Assembly: GCA_030280995.1 (NCBI GenBank)
Contig: JASXTE010000039.1
Span: 147,501 to 211,500, forward strand
Source: Hemileia vastatrix
Lineage: Eukaryota; Basidiomycota; Pucciniomycetes; Pucciniales; Zaghouaniaceae
Reading direction: 5' to 3'
DNA length: 64,000 bases
Each line of letters begins with the position of its first letter. Within the stretch, counting starts at the first letter, position 1. This document shows, piece after piece, positions 35,101-46,432 of the stretch. Made by a program: the position numbers and the translations under genes. The notes below the pieces were generated by a model. That model searched no databases, had not been told where the DNA came from, and saw only the letters and a list, made by a program, of their open reading frames with translations.

Positions 35101-38016
35101 CGAAGGTATTCAGCTCGAGAGTATTCAGCTTGAGAATGCCGATTCAGGGGAAAAAATCACAGTCACATACACCGTACGGCCAACACATGCAAAGCAAGCT
35201 CAGGGTAGACGGTGGGTGGAATGTGAAACATCCCAAACAGCACTAAGGGCACTGTCAAAATGACAAGGGACAAACGGAATAAAAGGGAATAAAAGAAAGA
35301 AAAAGTTAACTAAACACAAGAGAATAAAACGGATCCAATGAGTAGGATGGTTGAATAGTTGTTGAATTGTTGAATTGTAGATCACGGCCATCACCCTGTG
35401 ATCTTTCTCACACTCTCCTTTTTTTTCCTTTTTTTTCAACATCAATAATAATAATATATCAAATGTGTGTCGCCATATGGCATTTGAGTTCAGTAGGTAG
35501 AACACAGTAGGTAGCATAGCTCAGCTGGTAGAGTAGGTGGCAACAGACACCTGACAACAGAGAAAGATAAGCTCAACCCTCCTTACCTTCTCGTATTCAT
35601 ATAAGCGACCCTGCACATTGAAATGACATATGTGTTTGTTTTGGCAATTAATTATGCGATCGTTGTTTGTAGCAAGAGACAGAAGATATAGTAGATGTAG
35701 TAAATAGAAGACAGTGTGAAGAAAGACGAGAAAAACAAGTTGCATAAGAAAAGCGATGTGGCCGTCAAGAAGATGAGGCGAAGGTGCCAGGAACAATTTG
35801 TATTTTGGTATTTTGTTGTTGCGAAAGTTATGTGTGTGAATGTGGCGTTAGTAATAAAAGTAATAGTAGAAAGGCACAAAAGTACAAGAGTACAAGAGGA
35901 AGTACAAGTGGATGTAGTTTTAGTTGCAAGATGACATCGGACGAAATGAATGGCACAACGAGTTGTGAGATGGCACAAAAGAAGGAAAGAATGTGAGAAA
36001 GGAGATTCAATGCGTCGTCAGATGAAAGTAGGATGAAAAGGAAGTACGCGGTGATGCAAAGACCAGCAGCAGCATGAAAGAAGTTTTGTAGTGGTGGTTG
36101 GCAAGTGCAAAATAGTAATGAGAGAGGAGCAAGATGAGAAAATGTTAGTAGCAGAAGGGTTCGCCATCGAGTGAAGTTGTAATGAATTGCGTTGTAGAAC
36201 AGTTAGTTGATTAGCAGGAAGGAAAAGAGAACAAAGAGAAGGAGAAGTATAGAAAGAGAAGGAGAGAGAGAGAAAGGAGAAACAAGAGAGATGAGAAAAG
36301 AGGAAAGAGTTATACGTTAGTAAGAAAGTTACTGAGGTCTCGGACAAGAGGATAGAGAATAGAGGATAGAGGATGAAGGATCCACCAGTTATTAGCAGGG
36401 ATCAAAGTGAGGGAACACAAGTAGGATGTGTGTTCAGCCTTGCGTTTGATGGAAAGGAAGCATCACTAGCATCACTGACATCACTAGCATCAATGGCATC
36501 TTCCCGCATCTCTAGCACAAAATGTTCAGTTTGCATCATCAGCTCTGTTGCTCTTAAAGGCGATGCTATTCCATACACGGATTTGGAGTGACACTGCATG
36601 ACATGCTGTAAGACTAAGCGGGATCATTCATAGATGTATTTCTCTTACCTGTGCTGATGAATTAGCAAGACCATCGTCGATCGAAGTCTTCAGTGAAGCG
36701 ATGTCTGATTGAGTCAGCGCAATGCACTCTCTATTGAAGTTGCAGTTTAAAGGTGCAACAAAGAGGCGAAGAAAAAGAAGAAAAAGAAGAAAAAAGGAAA
36801 AAAAATCATAGGGAAACAGTTATTTTCACAATTACTCAAGGGGAACAGCAAGCCATGCAAGTGGTTGATGATGTGATGATCACAAAAATACTCATCGTAC
36901 TGGTCAGACAAAAAAATCAACACATCGTCCTTCACCCTCAACTTCAAGTCAAGTTTGATGAAAGATTTTTGTTCACTTTTCGCAGACATTCTTCTTTTGA
37001 TTTTTTTGCTGTTTTCACACTCACCTTAGACCTTTTTCAACCGCTTCAAACATTGCAAAGGTGCGATCCAATTGGGGTGTCATGTCGAGATCGTATGATC
37101 CACCAGAAGGAAAGATGAAAGATCGACCGACTGTATGAATGGATGGATGCAAAAAACTTGAATACCTGGTAAAGTTGGGGGAGTAAGATGAAAAGAAAAA
37201 TGAGATGAACAAGGAGAGGATAAAGTTTTTGCCTGTAAGTGAGATCAAAACTGCAGATGTGGATTTTTCCTGGCATAGAGAAGCTTCATTGTGTGAGGGC
37301 CGAGTTAAATGCTATTCATCACTGGCCCTAAAAAGTAGGCAATCAAAAAAAAATTCCCGCATTGCAAAGTTACAATGTGATGCAGATGCTCGAGCTTATC
37401 CGAGGAATTCAACGTCGTGCAAAATTAACAACAACAACAACCAAGTCTAACTTGTACAATAACAGGCAACAGGAAGAATGGACGAGGAGACATTCTTCCA
37501 TTTTTCTATTTTTCTCTTTTCTATTCTCTTGCCTCTTTTTTCCCCGAAGCCGAGAGTTTGAATAAACCCAAACACAACCACATCACCAAGAGCAACAAAC
37601 ACAAGCAAGCACAAATAGACACACAGTCATGGTCAAGTAGAATACCCTTGCCATGGTATGTTGATAAAAGAGACAGAGTTGCATGTTGCAATTGGTGATA
37701 GTAGATGTTGATGTTGCAGTTGTTGTTGTTGTTGTTGTTGTTGTTGTTACCGTAGCATAACAAGTTGTTACAAGTGGTAATGTGAGTAAAGAGGAGAGAA
37801 ATGTAAGCGTAGGTGGATTGACCACGATCGTGAAGGTAACAAGAATACAAGTACAATGAATAAGAACTTGAGTATAAAAGATATCAAGAGATATAAACTA
37901 AAAAAGAAGTGTATCAAATGATCGCATGCAATAGAAAACAAGATGAAGGTAAAGAAGAGCAATGATCAAAAATAATAAGAAGAAAGAAGAAGAATTTACT
38001 TTGCTTGAGGCGTCAT
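26161..38016 (-). CDS. RIPOR: RIPOR/FAM65 family Rho-interacting cell polarisation regulator, seven coding exons
   Basis: Cytosolic RhoA-binding regulator of polarity and cytoskeleton. Coding exons in transcript order: 38000-38016, 37025-37165, 36649-36730, 35587-35610, 33109-33211, 26562-30155, 26161-26409. All junction phases agree. The first exon is the 17-nt ATG exon (MTPQA), with a likely 5'UTR acceptor near 38050. The N-terminus includes VGRSFIFPSGG and TPQLDRTFAMFEAVEKGLR, then the coiled coil AAERYSKRLEYQLTRLEEL and the RIPOR core (KMRDG, KIGFKECTETLKKIESE, GFARICPGDVFEITIKYG, QVWDNQSVTFKAL, LKLNLVVTWNP). A long Ser/Asn-rich region follows. The end is helical with armadillo-like repeats (IRQSACYVLMLLSAKEF, DSRVREQAKNTLISIGG). 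Four single-base frame breaks lie in the Ser-rich part near 29511, 29086, 28640 and 28480-28515; the first two fit one lost C each. Total is about 1400 aa. Confidence 0.9.
30156..33108 (-). other. RIPOR intron
   Basis: Intron of about 2.95 kb separating the coiled-coil exon from the large core exon (donor GTAAGT at 33108-33103, acceptor CAACAG ending at 30156). It contains many polypurine tracts on + (31030-31080, 31550-31700, 32890-33030), which are polypyrimidine in the transcript, and a GATGGATA tandem repeat near 31975-32010. No gene is supported inside. Confidence 0.6.
33212..35586 (-). other. RIPOR intron
   Basis: Intron of about 2.4 kb with polypurine tracts on + at 33750-33870 and 34970-35040, a TCATCATCATCA run near 34205-34240, and a tRNA-like A box next to the 24-nt exon. 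No other coding feature is supported. Confidence 0.55.
35511..35580 (+). other. tRNA-like segment with A box and weak B box
   Basis: TAGCTCAGCTGGTAGAG at 35517-35533 matches the D-arm/A-box of many tRNAs. AGGTG/CACCT then forms an anticodon-like stem at about 35535-35552. GCTCAACCC at 35571-35579 is one mismatch from a B-box core. No standard T arm or clear acceptor stem is seen, so this looks like a degraded tRNA or tRNA-derived SINE head, or chance. It lies only seven bases from the RIPOR 24-nt exon. Confidence 0.3.
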
Positions 38017-38432
38017 TTTTTTCAAAGGGCGAGGGCAGGTGATCCTGTACCTGCCTGTGAAGACACAACAACAGACAGGTATAAACACTCACTTTTCACG
38101 ACATGGAGGACGAAGAGTGCTGCATCTTGACGTTGAAAGTCACTTAGCGACGAATAATGTACTTGCACTACTTTTCGATACTGTTAATTCACTGTCACTG
38201 ATCAACTGCTTGTGTAGGTTGAGTAAGTTGACGCGGTAAGAATGCAGGATAAAAGGGAGAGTTGGATGCTGCGATGTTACATGCGACGGCAACAAGAGCA
38301 AACTGAAGGACCGAGTTGAAGCGAAGGAAGCAGAGTTGTGTGTGAGTAAAAGTAGGATGAAAAAGAAAACGACTCGTACTTGCAATACAAAGTATCCGAA
38401 AATGTTTAACCGAAAACCGAAAATGATAGATA
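38017..38432. other. Region upstream of the RIPOR start codon
   Basis: Contains the likely 5' untranslated exon of RIPOR: on the minus strand a pyrimidine-rich TCTTCACAG acceptor lies near 38050, about 40 bases before the ATG. A further upstream noncoding exon would be expected but could not be placed. Confidence 0.4.
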
Positions 38433-38536
38433 CAGTGTGACCTCTTTTCAGTGTACACTGTTAGATTCTCATTGGCTCTTTGGCTTCAATGTGAAGCTTA
38501 CTTTAACAATTCAACAACTTTTGAGAGATCACACTG
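38433..38536. mobile_element. TA-flanked MITE-like element (pogo/Tc1-type)
   Basis: A 104-bp segment with 13-bp terminal inverted repeats: left CAGTGTGACCTCT, right (reverse complement) CAGTGTGATCTCT, 12 of 13 identical. TA lies directly on both outer sides (38431-38432 and 38537-38538), matching the TA target duplication of Tc1/mariner-pogo transposons. It has no coding capacity, so it would be a nonautonomous copy. Confidence 0.6.
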
Positions 38537-41500
38537 TACTGACTCAAATTTGCGGTTAAATGTCGGATATTTTTTTCGACTTGGGATCCCTCTAGTGCCT
38601 CAGTATTCGTTACTTTTCATCGTATGACATCACGTGCGATCAACATCACACTACATCATCATCAACATTATTAAGAATTATCATCCTCATGACGTACCTT
38701 CAAATCCAGTGATCACGAGTCAACCGTTACCATTAAATCTTATATACTTCATCATGTAAAATAGTGTTTAAATCTGTTTAATCTGTTAAATATCAGCCAC
38801 ATTTATTTGACACTTTTACACTATGTCATTTTGTGCATAAACAAAATGTAGAGTATTTCCTTCCGATACATTAAATTGGTAGTTGTTTGCCTTATCTAAA
38901 TGAAGCATGCATTGTCACCGCAAATGATAAGGGGCAATAAGGGTTAAACCAACAAGTGAAAGAGCTGTTAACAAACAAAAAGCACTTGATATCCTGTCAC
39001 TGTACTGTCTGTCAGGCAAACACCGGCAGACTCATAAATGATAGTGAAAATCATCATAATGTCCTGTGAGATGCGTTTGATGGTGCATTCTTAAGATGGA
39101 AAGTGTACTTATGTTTGTAATTCACATAAATACCTGACTTGTTGTGGAGTTTATGTTCACTCATCTAAACCAAATGTTACATTGAAAAAAGTCAACATTG
39201 AGTGGTCTCACATATGTTGAAGCAAGTCGGAGAATAAAAAAATAAAAAGAAGAAGGAAAAGGAAGCAAATAAAAAGGGTAAGAAAAGCAGAGATGGTTCA
39301 TTACACGTTTAACTGTTGCGTAGAGTGACAATTTAGAGTGAAGCACATTCAAGTGGATACTTGGTAGCTTGGTAGAATGCATTTGAGTATGTGTCATTTA
39401 CCATGGACCATCATCAGCAGGTAAAAGGTGCCATATGCAAAGTACTTAAAAATAAGGTATGAGCCGCAAAATGATGCCGAAGATACTCATAAAGTTGTTA
39501 TAATCCTCTTCTTCTCGAGTCAACTGCTCTCATTAAACTTACCCGCTTGTTGTTTTTCTCCTTCATCTGCATCTTGTTCATCTTGTTCATCAGTCCATCT
39601 TGCTATCTTCATCCTCGTGAAGAAGATGAAAAAAGAGAAGGCTTGAGTTGCTTTAAGTTACTTGAGTTAGCAGCTGCATGTTGCAACCTGTCCTGTGACG
39701 AAAGGACCTCTGACAGCAGGAGCGAGCACAGTGTCTATTAACGTGATTAACGCTTTTACCCATTTGCACTCAACTTGATCATCCCTCTAGCCATCGAATT
39801 AATAGTTAATAGTTAAAATGCAATTGAGGGATGGTTATGTTGGCTGTTTGAAAGTCTGAAAATTTTACATTTTACCTTTTAACCTTTGAATGTAACCATC
39901 TTCAGTGTTGAGTGAGTTGATGCTGTGATGCTGTGATGCTGGGATGCTGCGATCAGTCGTCCAAGATAAAAGGGGAAAAATAAAAAGAGGAAAAGAGAAA
40001 AAGAGAAAGAGAAAAAAAGAAAAAAAAGAATTTCCAGAATAGGCCATTTCTCAATTACTGGTGGAGCCAGTTTTAATTCAGGCGAATTGTAATGATGATG
40101 GAAACGATGAAAGGATGCAAAATTAAAGAATGAAAAGATGAGAGGGAGGAAATGGGAGGACAATCAGTGACTCAGTCACCATTTAAGGTCAGCATGTGAA
40201 GAGCTTCGTTTAATTGAATGAAAATGCACGTTTTATTCAAACCGTGTGTTGATCATACTCTCGTACACTCGTTCACTTGTACAACTTGTATACAACTTGC
40301 ACCTCACTTTGCACAAAATTCCATGACTGTTATCAAAAGTTCCACTCGATCACAACCCTACAACATTACAGCATTACTACATCACACCATCACACCCATC
40401 ACACCATTCTCAATAACACGGCGAGGGTGAATTACAATTTAACCGTTTTGCCATTCTACAGATTCACAGGAAAGATGCCAGGCAAATTCTGTCATCTTCC
40501 TCCTACCAATCGATGGTGAATCCTGTCTTCGAATAACCTAAAATTTGGGGTCACTGATCTACTGCTTGACAATTTGTCCAGCACATTGATGCTTGTGCAG
40601 ATGAATAAAATGTCATGCTGGTCTTTACGTCCATTTGTTTCGAAATTCAAGCGCAAAATTATTGCATTTTACCAGTGCACTCACATGTATGCAGTCATCG
40701 CGAATGATATGAATGCGAAATCAGGTTCATGAGACACAGTCTGGTCAACTCGACTTCGAATAACATGAAAGAATTGTTTGTGTTTTACTGCAAAGTCGCA
40801 AATCACAACAAATGAATCTGAATGTTAAATTGAATAACTCAAGTTATCACGAGCTCACCGACTTTCTTGGTACGAATGGGTGACGAGAATTTTGTATTCG
40901 GTGCAAGTGGAAAAAAAGCAAAGAAGCAATGAAGACGAAAAGATGCATCTTTTATTTCAAATCGTGTATTAATCATTATTCTCAACAATTTGTCCGGTAA
41001 ATGCAAGAATCAATCGTACAGAGATTCAATGTCCATTATCATGTGTGCAAGTCGATCAGTTTGATGCTGAAGGCAGTAAATGGCAGAGACATTCAGGTTG
41101 CACAAGGGACTGATGATGTTCACTATTCGCTATTCACTGTTTAACTGTGTGCCACCGACTGTGTGTCCATAAATGATGTGCCCATAAACGATGTAATTAC
41201 TGTAGTGGAAAGAAGGACACACTGTGCCGATTGTCCTGTTAACCAGGGACAAAACAATGCCTCAGTCAAGGATAATATGTTGAATAAGTTGAAAAAGTTG
41301 AATTATTTTGAATCACTTGAATTCGTAATGATTTACATTCAAACATCACTCACAACACTTTTGACTTTGATCGTTTTTTGTCTCTTTATGGAAGTTCTTT
41401 TGAAATGATGACTGCATATTTGGCCTTTTGTTGATGTCAACAACACCCAATGCAGGTGGTGAGTGGAAGTAATTCAAACAACAGTGGTGAGTCAATATTT

Positions 41501-42884
41501 CATCTGTGTTTGTTGTTCTTTCACTTGGACCAGTTTATGAGTTTGCAAGTATAAAAGTATGAAAGTATGAAAGTATAAAAGTTGGACAGGTGACCTTACA
41601 CTTGACGTGGCTTGACTGGCTGTGAGTGACATTTTACCTGAAAAGTTAACAAGTTTACAAGTCTCAAAGTTAACAGTGAAGTCACTGTTAACACTTGCTT
41701 TCGCACGCTTCATCCTCATCCTCATCCTGTGTTTGTGGAAGTTTGACTGTGTTCAAGTGGCCAAATGAGCGACGTGCGAGATAATGCCAGGCAAAGACAA
41801 ACGAAATAAGCAGGGAAATACATGAGACAGGTAAATTGGTTAAAAGTCATCTTCATTCCTTTTGTGGCAGGTGATGAAAAAAGAAAGAATTGCAAATGAG
41901 ATGTATAAGATGACGTATAAAAGGTTTTTTTCGTGATTCAAAGAGTATATGATCTGCTCATTTCACTCTTCGTTAATTTTGCATTCTCGCATCATACAAC
42001 TCAGAGCAGGAGGAAAGAAAAGAAAAAGCAAAAATTCATCAGCCAATGTTGAGCGGTGAGATGAAGAGACATTGAATGATACAGAGTTCATATCATCCAA
42101 CCAGCTTTGGCTTCTTTGGCTTCTTTGGCTGCCTCGTCGACTCGCTCGACTGCTTGTTTTCCATTTTTGCCATTTTGCTATTTTGCTATTTTTCCTTTTC
42201 ACTGTTTTTGCTTCTTCACTGACACATCTTTACCATGTACACTCGTACACTTGGTACTTTCAGTGCTCTCGGTGCTCTCAGTGCATGTTTCGTGTACTCT
42301 TTGCTACTCACACTTGATTACTTTAATATCAAGCAGCAAATACAAAGACTCGGTAAAAGTAAACCTGGACCAGTGATAACTTTTCTCATTTCACAACACA
42401 GCTGGATAAGGAAAGTGCACAGACAAGGCAAGGAAAGGCAAGGAAAGGCAAGGAAAGTGTCAGCAGGGTCGAAGAGAGAAATAATACAAGTTGGAGAGAA
42501 AATGGCTCGTGTTCACTTGATCTCGAGCAAGGAAGAGGATAGAAGGGAAGAAGAGAAAGTAAAAGAGAAAGCAGAAGAGAAAGAAAAGGAAAGACAGGAA
42601 TAAGAGGAAGAGCAGAATGCGACAGTCGAGGGGACAGAGAGAACACGAGAAGCAGAAAGAGACGAAGAAAGTGGGCGAACAGATTTTCAGCCAAACACAA
42701 ATGGAAAGAGTCGAGGCTGAAGAATCAGAAAATAAGAGAGTCGCACAGAACACAGACAACAGAAAAGAGTCATCTTCGCCCTATGACTCATGCTACATCA
42801 GTAGGGATGCTGGAGATGAGACGAGGATGAGGATGAGGATGAGGATGCCGATGCTGTATCTGTGAAAGAGGGGAGAAAGAGTGA
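38537..42884. other. Gene-poor DNA
   Basis: About 4.3 kb without a supported gene. It has purine tracts near 39230-39280 and 39960-40030, short related stretches near 40218-40260 and 40930-40975, and an AAGGCAAGGAAAGGC repeat at about 42427-42460. Frames here have no family features. Confidence 0.45.
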
Positions 42885-43146
42885 CAGAGTAAAGAGATTT
42901 CACTTTGCATCACTTTGTTTCCATGTGTACATTTACATTGAACCAAGGAAAGAGTGAATTTGTTGCAAGAACAAATGCATTCTGGCTTGAATACAAAATG
43001 AGTCACTTTCACCGCTGCGATTGTCACTTTGTTCCTGTGAACATTTAACACAAAGTAACTGACAGTGGGGTCTCATGGATCATCTTTTACTTCACAGCAA
43101 GACTTTTCAGTCAAAGTGAATTGATACAAAGTGAAAGTCAACCCTG
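42885..43146. repeat. Degenerate inverted repeat, possible old MITE
   Basis: The left end (42885-42921, containing TTTCACTTTGCATCA) resembles the reverse complement of the right end (43106-43146, containing TTTCACTTTGTATCA, outer end ACAGGGTTGAC). Two direct copies of a TCACTTTGTTTCC-type 27-bp block also occur at 42910-42937 and 43024-43050. Ends are diverged, and only the right side is followed by TA. Confidence 0.3.
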
Positions 43147-44650
43147 TATATGTTGTATCGTGTCATCAAGGTTGCTTCTTCTTGTTTTTTTGCGAAAAAA
43201 TGTTACGCAGAGTGAAAGTGCACTTTCACATCATCATCATGTCGCTCTCATCTCTTTTTAGTGGACAAGAGACGACAGACCAGAAATGAAAGACATGAGA
43301 CGGGAAAAAAGAGAGAGAAAGTATGAAAGATAAAGAGTCAAGGTCCATACCGGATCTAAATTAGACGGTGAGACAAGCACAGATGGAAACAAGCAGACAA
43401 ATTGAGATGTGAAAAAATTGTGAGATGAGAAGGGAAAAATACTCTCGCTCACTGACTCAGGTGTGGGAATTGGAATCTACATTGCTTACCTAGCCAAGTG
43501 GAAGATGAAAGCTTGACAAAGTTAACCTTTGTGACTGGTTCTGCAAACCTCTGAACCTCATAAGGACAAACAGGTGCCCGCCGGACATCAAACCTGACCA
43601 GTTCATATGATCAACAGACTTGTGACCTTGTTTACTTCTCCTTTCATTGTCCTGGTGCACGGTGGATGTTAGATGTGGGATTTTGGATGCTGGATGACCT
43701 GTGTACATTGAGCCAGGATCACGTTCCAAGAGACCAAGAGGGTCATCGCGATCATCAGCTCACCCAACATTAAAGACAAACCAGGACACTAGGACACATC
43801 TTAAAGGTCATAATTGATCTCAGTACAAAGCTGTGAGTGGATACCAGTGACTTGATTCAATAAGCAGACTCAGTTGAGGGTGAAGATGGAACGAATTTTT
43901 CTTGTTCAGTGACTCATCTCTCGTCAAGTCGATGACAAAGGGACATCATGAGCACCATGAGTACCATGAGCACAATGAGCATCATGGACATCGTGAGCAT
44001 CACTGGTCGTTCTGGTCATCTCTTTCACTGTCACGTGCGTTGTTGTTGCCTGCTCGTCTTTTTTTTTTCTTTTTCTCTTTTTCTCTTTTTTTCTTGACCC
44101 AATCCATCAGTCAGTTCAGCAAATGGAAAGAAAGGAGACACAAATATATATATATATAACTATCCATTTCTGTTTTATACTTTGACTTGACAAGTGAAAC
44201 ACTTGATCATCGGTCGATCATCTGCAGACAGTTCGATGAAATCCACAGCAAATAAAAAGAGGGTAAAAGACCTGAGAGAGCCCAAGAAATGGAAGAAGAA
44301 CAGGCAGACAAAAAGACAAGGAGACATTGGACAGAGGACATCGGTCAGGGAGACAGGATATTCTCCACTTGTATTAATTTGCACCGGTGGACACTGAAAT
44401 GTCACTGACACCGTGGGTAGAACGACACATGCATACAAAGAAACAACAAGGAAAAGAAAGTCGAACAAGTAGAAGAAAAAATGGCTAGGAAAGAAGAACA
44501 GGCCATTTATCATCTGGAGGATGCAAAGTGACAAGGACAAGGAACCAAAATGCAACTCTGTCACCGGTAGACAATTGGTTCAGCTTGGATTGACACACCT
44601 TGCCAGTTGTCAGTCGAAACTTTGTCCCACCGATAGTCTTGAGGAGGAGG
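43147..44650. other. Gene-poor DNA
   Basis: No supported gene. A GAGCACCATGAGTACCATGAGCAC-type imperfect repeat near 43950-44005 and a short (TA)n at about 44144-44157 are present. A minus-strand frame ending at 43490 abuts a GTAAGC-like donor but lacks other exon evidence. Confidence 0.4.
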
Positions 44651-44670
44651 ATGATTATGATGATGATGAC

Positions 44671-44740
<70 letters not shown>
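44651..44740 (+). repeat. (GAT)n trinucleotide microsatellite
   Basis: About 30 near-perfect GAT units. In frame it would encode poly-Asp on + and poly-His on -, but the surrounding frame has no gene features, so it is treated as a simple repeat. Confidence 0.9.
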
Positions 44741-45941
44741 TTGCGATGATTCAGCGGCTGCTACAGAGCAATTTTTCACTGATAAATCCCCCAGAAAGGA
44801 GTAAGACGGAAGTCGTTTCTTTCAACCGAGTAGTCAAATCATTCGCAGCAAATGAAGCCACTTACAGCTTGACTTGATGACACTTTGCAAGCTGTTGCAA
44901 CCACAAGTCAAGTAAGAGAACTTGGGTAGACTTAATCAAGTTGACTAGATGAAGTAGCGAAAGGACTGAAACCACCAAATGGCAAGCGACAGTTGAAAGA
45001 GTTCAACAAATTGGTGAGGTTGATGCTTGTTCTTTGTGTCAGTGAAAGGATGAAAAGAATTAGAAAAATTGCAAAAATTAGAAAAATTACAATACTGTAA
45101 AAACAAAATGATGATAATCAGTAGTTGATGATTAGAGATGGAAAAGGTAACTGTTTATCCTGCTAATTTATGCAAATGACCAAATTGCGCTGTCCAAACT
45201 CACTAATAGCGGTTTTTTTGGTACATCTGGTACACACTTGAAACTCAGTCGTCAGTCTTACCTCTTTTCTCTTTCGTCCTAAAATTAGTTCGTCTTATTA
45301 CAACAAATGAACCTCACAAAAGTGTTCACTTAAGGCTGAACTTTACATTTGCAAATGCAATTACCTTCACTGAATCATGTTCGTCGTAATTAACCATTGA
45401 AAAGCTTCAAAGGTTTTTTCACTTTGTTGTACAAAGCGTAAATTTTTGCTTCTTTATCTGAATCACTCACAAAATTTACCAAATTGCACCTGAATAGTAA
45501 ATTAGTGTAAAGAGGAAAAGAGGAAAAGAGAAAACAAGTAAAAGAAGTAAAAGAAGTTAAAAGAGGAAAAAGGAAAAGACCAAGAGTTTTCTACTGTTTG
45601 ATTGGATGATGAACTTTTCTGTAAACTTATGTCACACTTGACACTGCTTTTGAGATGCAATTTTGTACGAACTGGTTTGAACCTTCTCAAATTAAGCATT
45701 GATAGACTTGAGAGTCGAGATGAGCGAAGATCAGTTTCCTTTTGAGCGAGTGAACCTGCTCATTCATTTGTAAACATTAATTGGCCCTGGCACCAGCTGT
45801 TTTCCTTGTGACTCGAGGCTGTTGAGTTTGATTGACGCTGGCTGCGACTTTCTCCGACAACAAAGACCAAGGCGAAGTAAAAGGCGAACCAAAAGGCAAA
45901 AGGAAAAAGAAAGACAAAGGAGAGACAAGACCAAAGAGGAA
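44741..45941. other. Gene-poor DNA
   Basis: About 1.2 kb without a supported gene or clear element. Purine runs occur at 45515-45580 and 45890-45940. Confidence 0.4.
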
Positions 45942-46090
45942 GGACAAATTACTCTGGCCGAGTGACGAGTCTTTGGACTCGTCCTCGACTCGTCTCTGGC
46001 TCGTCTATTCGAGGAATTGGCTGTTGTGCCTTTCACTGGTCCGAGGGGGACTCAGTCAAATGGACGCGACACGCAAGAAGGCCTCTCACG
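45942..46090 (+). repeat. Dispersed repeat, copy A
   Basis: Shares ordered blocks with 52147-52299: ACAAATTACT, GATGACGAGT/GTGACGAGT, CTTTGGACTCGTCCT, GTCTATTCGA, TTGTCCGAAGGGGAC/TGGTCCGAGGGGGAC and CGACNCGCAAG. The blocks keep order but spacing differs, as in two diverged copies of one noncoding repeat. Purine-rich DNA follows both. Confidence 0.6.
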
Positions 46091-46379
46091 ACACAAAGAA
46101 CCCAAAAAGGAAAAAAAAATCTGCCAAGAGAATTGTGCCGAGTGTCAAGTTTTTCGACAACCTCTGTTTCATCCTCATGTAAATGAGGTAAATCAATTGA
46201 ATGGTGAGAAGCAGCGGAATTCCCTGCTCGAGGAAACAAGTTGAAAGCTCATCTCCATGACTTTTCATCTGCCGAGGTGGAATGGATCGAATGAAAAGAA
46301 TGGAACGAATGGTTTTATTGATATTAATAAGGTTGATATTGATCGCACAATCAGAAACTTTGTACTGAGAACAGTTAAG

Positions 46380-46385
46380 TTTATT
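46380..46385 (-). terminator. Poly(A) signal of chitin-binding protein gene
   Basis: TTTATT on + (AATAAA on -), 47 bases beyond the stop codon at 46433. Confidence 0.6.
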
Positions 46386-46432
46386 CTGTTGAATTTAGAA
46401 AAGAAATCAACCCTCAAAGTGATGTGATGCAA

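Noticed and set aside
36402..36599. Minus-strand frame with Asp-Ala-Ser repeats in a RIPOR intron
   Set aside because: Derived from a CATCACTAGCATCA repeat; the joined RIPOR exons on either side already have matching phases without it.
40218..41060. Two short related segments (about 40218-40260 and 40930-40975)
   Set aside because: Similarity covers only about 40 bases at roughly 70 per cent, not enough to call a repeat family.
43490..43729. Minus-strand frame ending at a GTAAGC donor
   Set aside because: No acceptor or partner exon and no recognisable protein features.
44521..44877. Frame with a long poly-Asp run
   Set aside because: It is produced by the GAT microsatellite; flanking residues show no domain, signal peptide or conservation.
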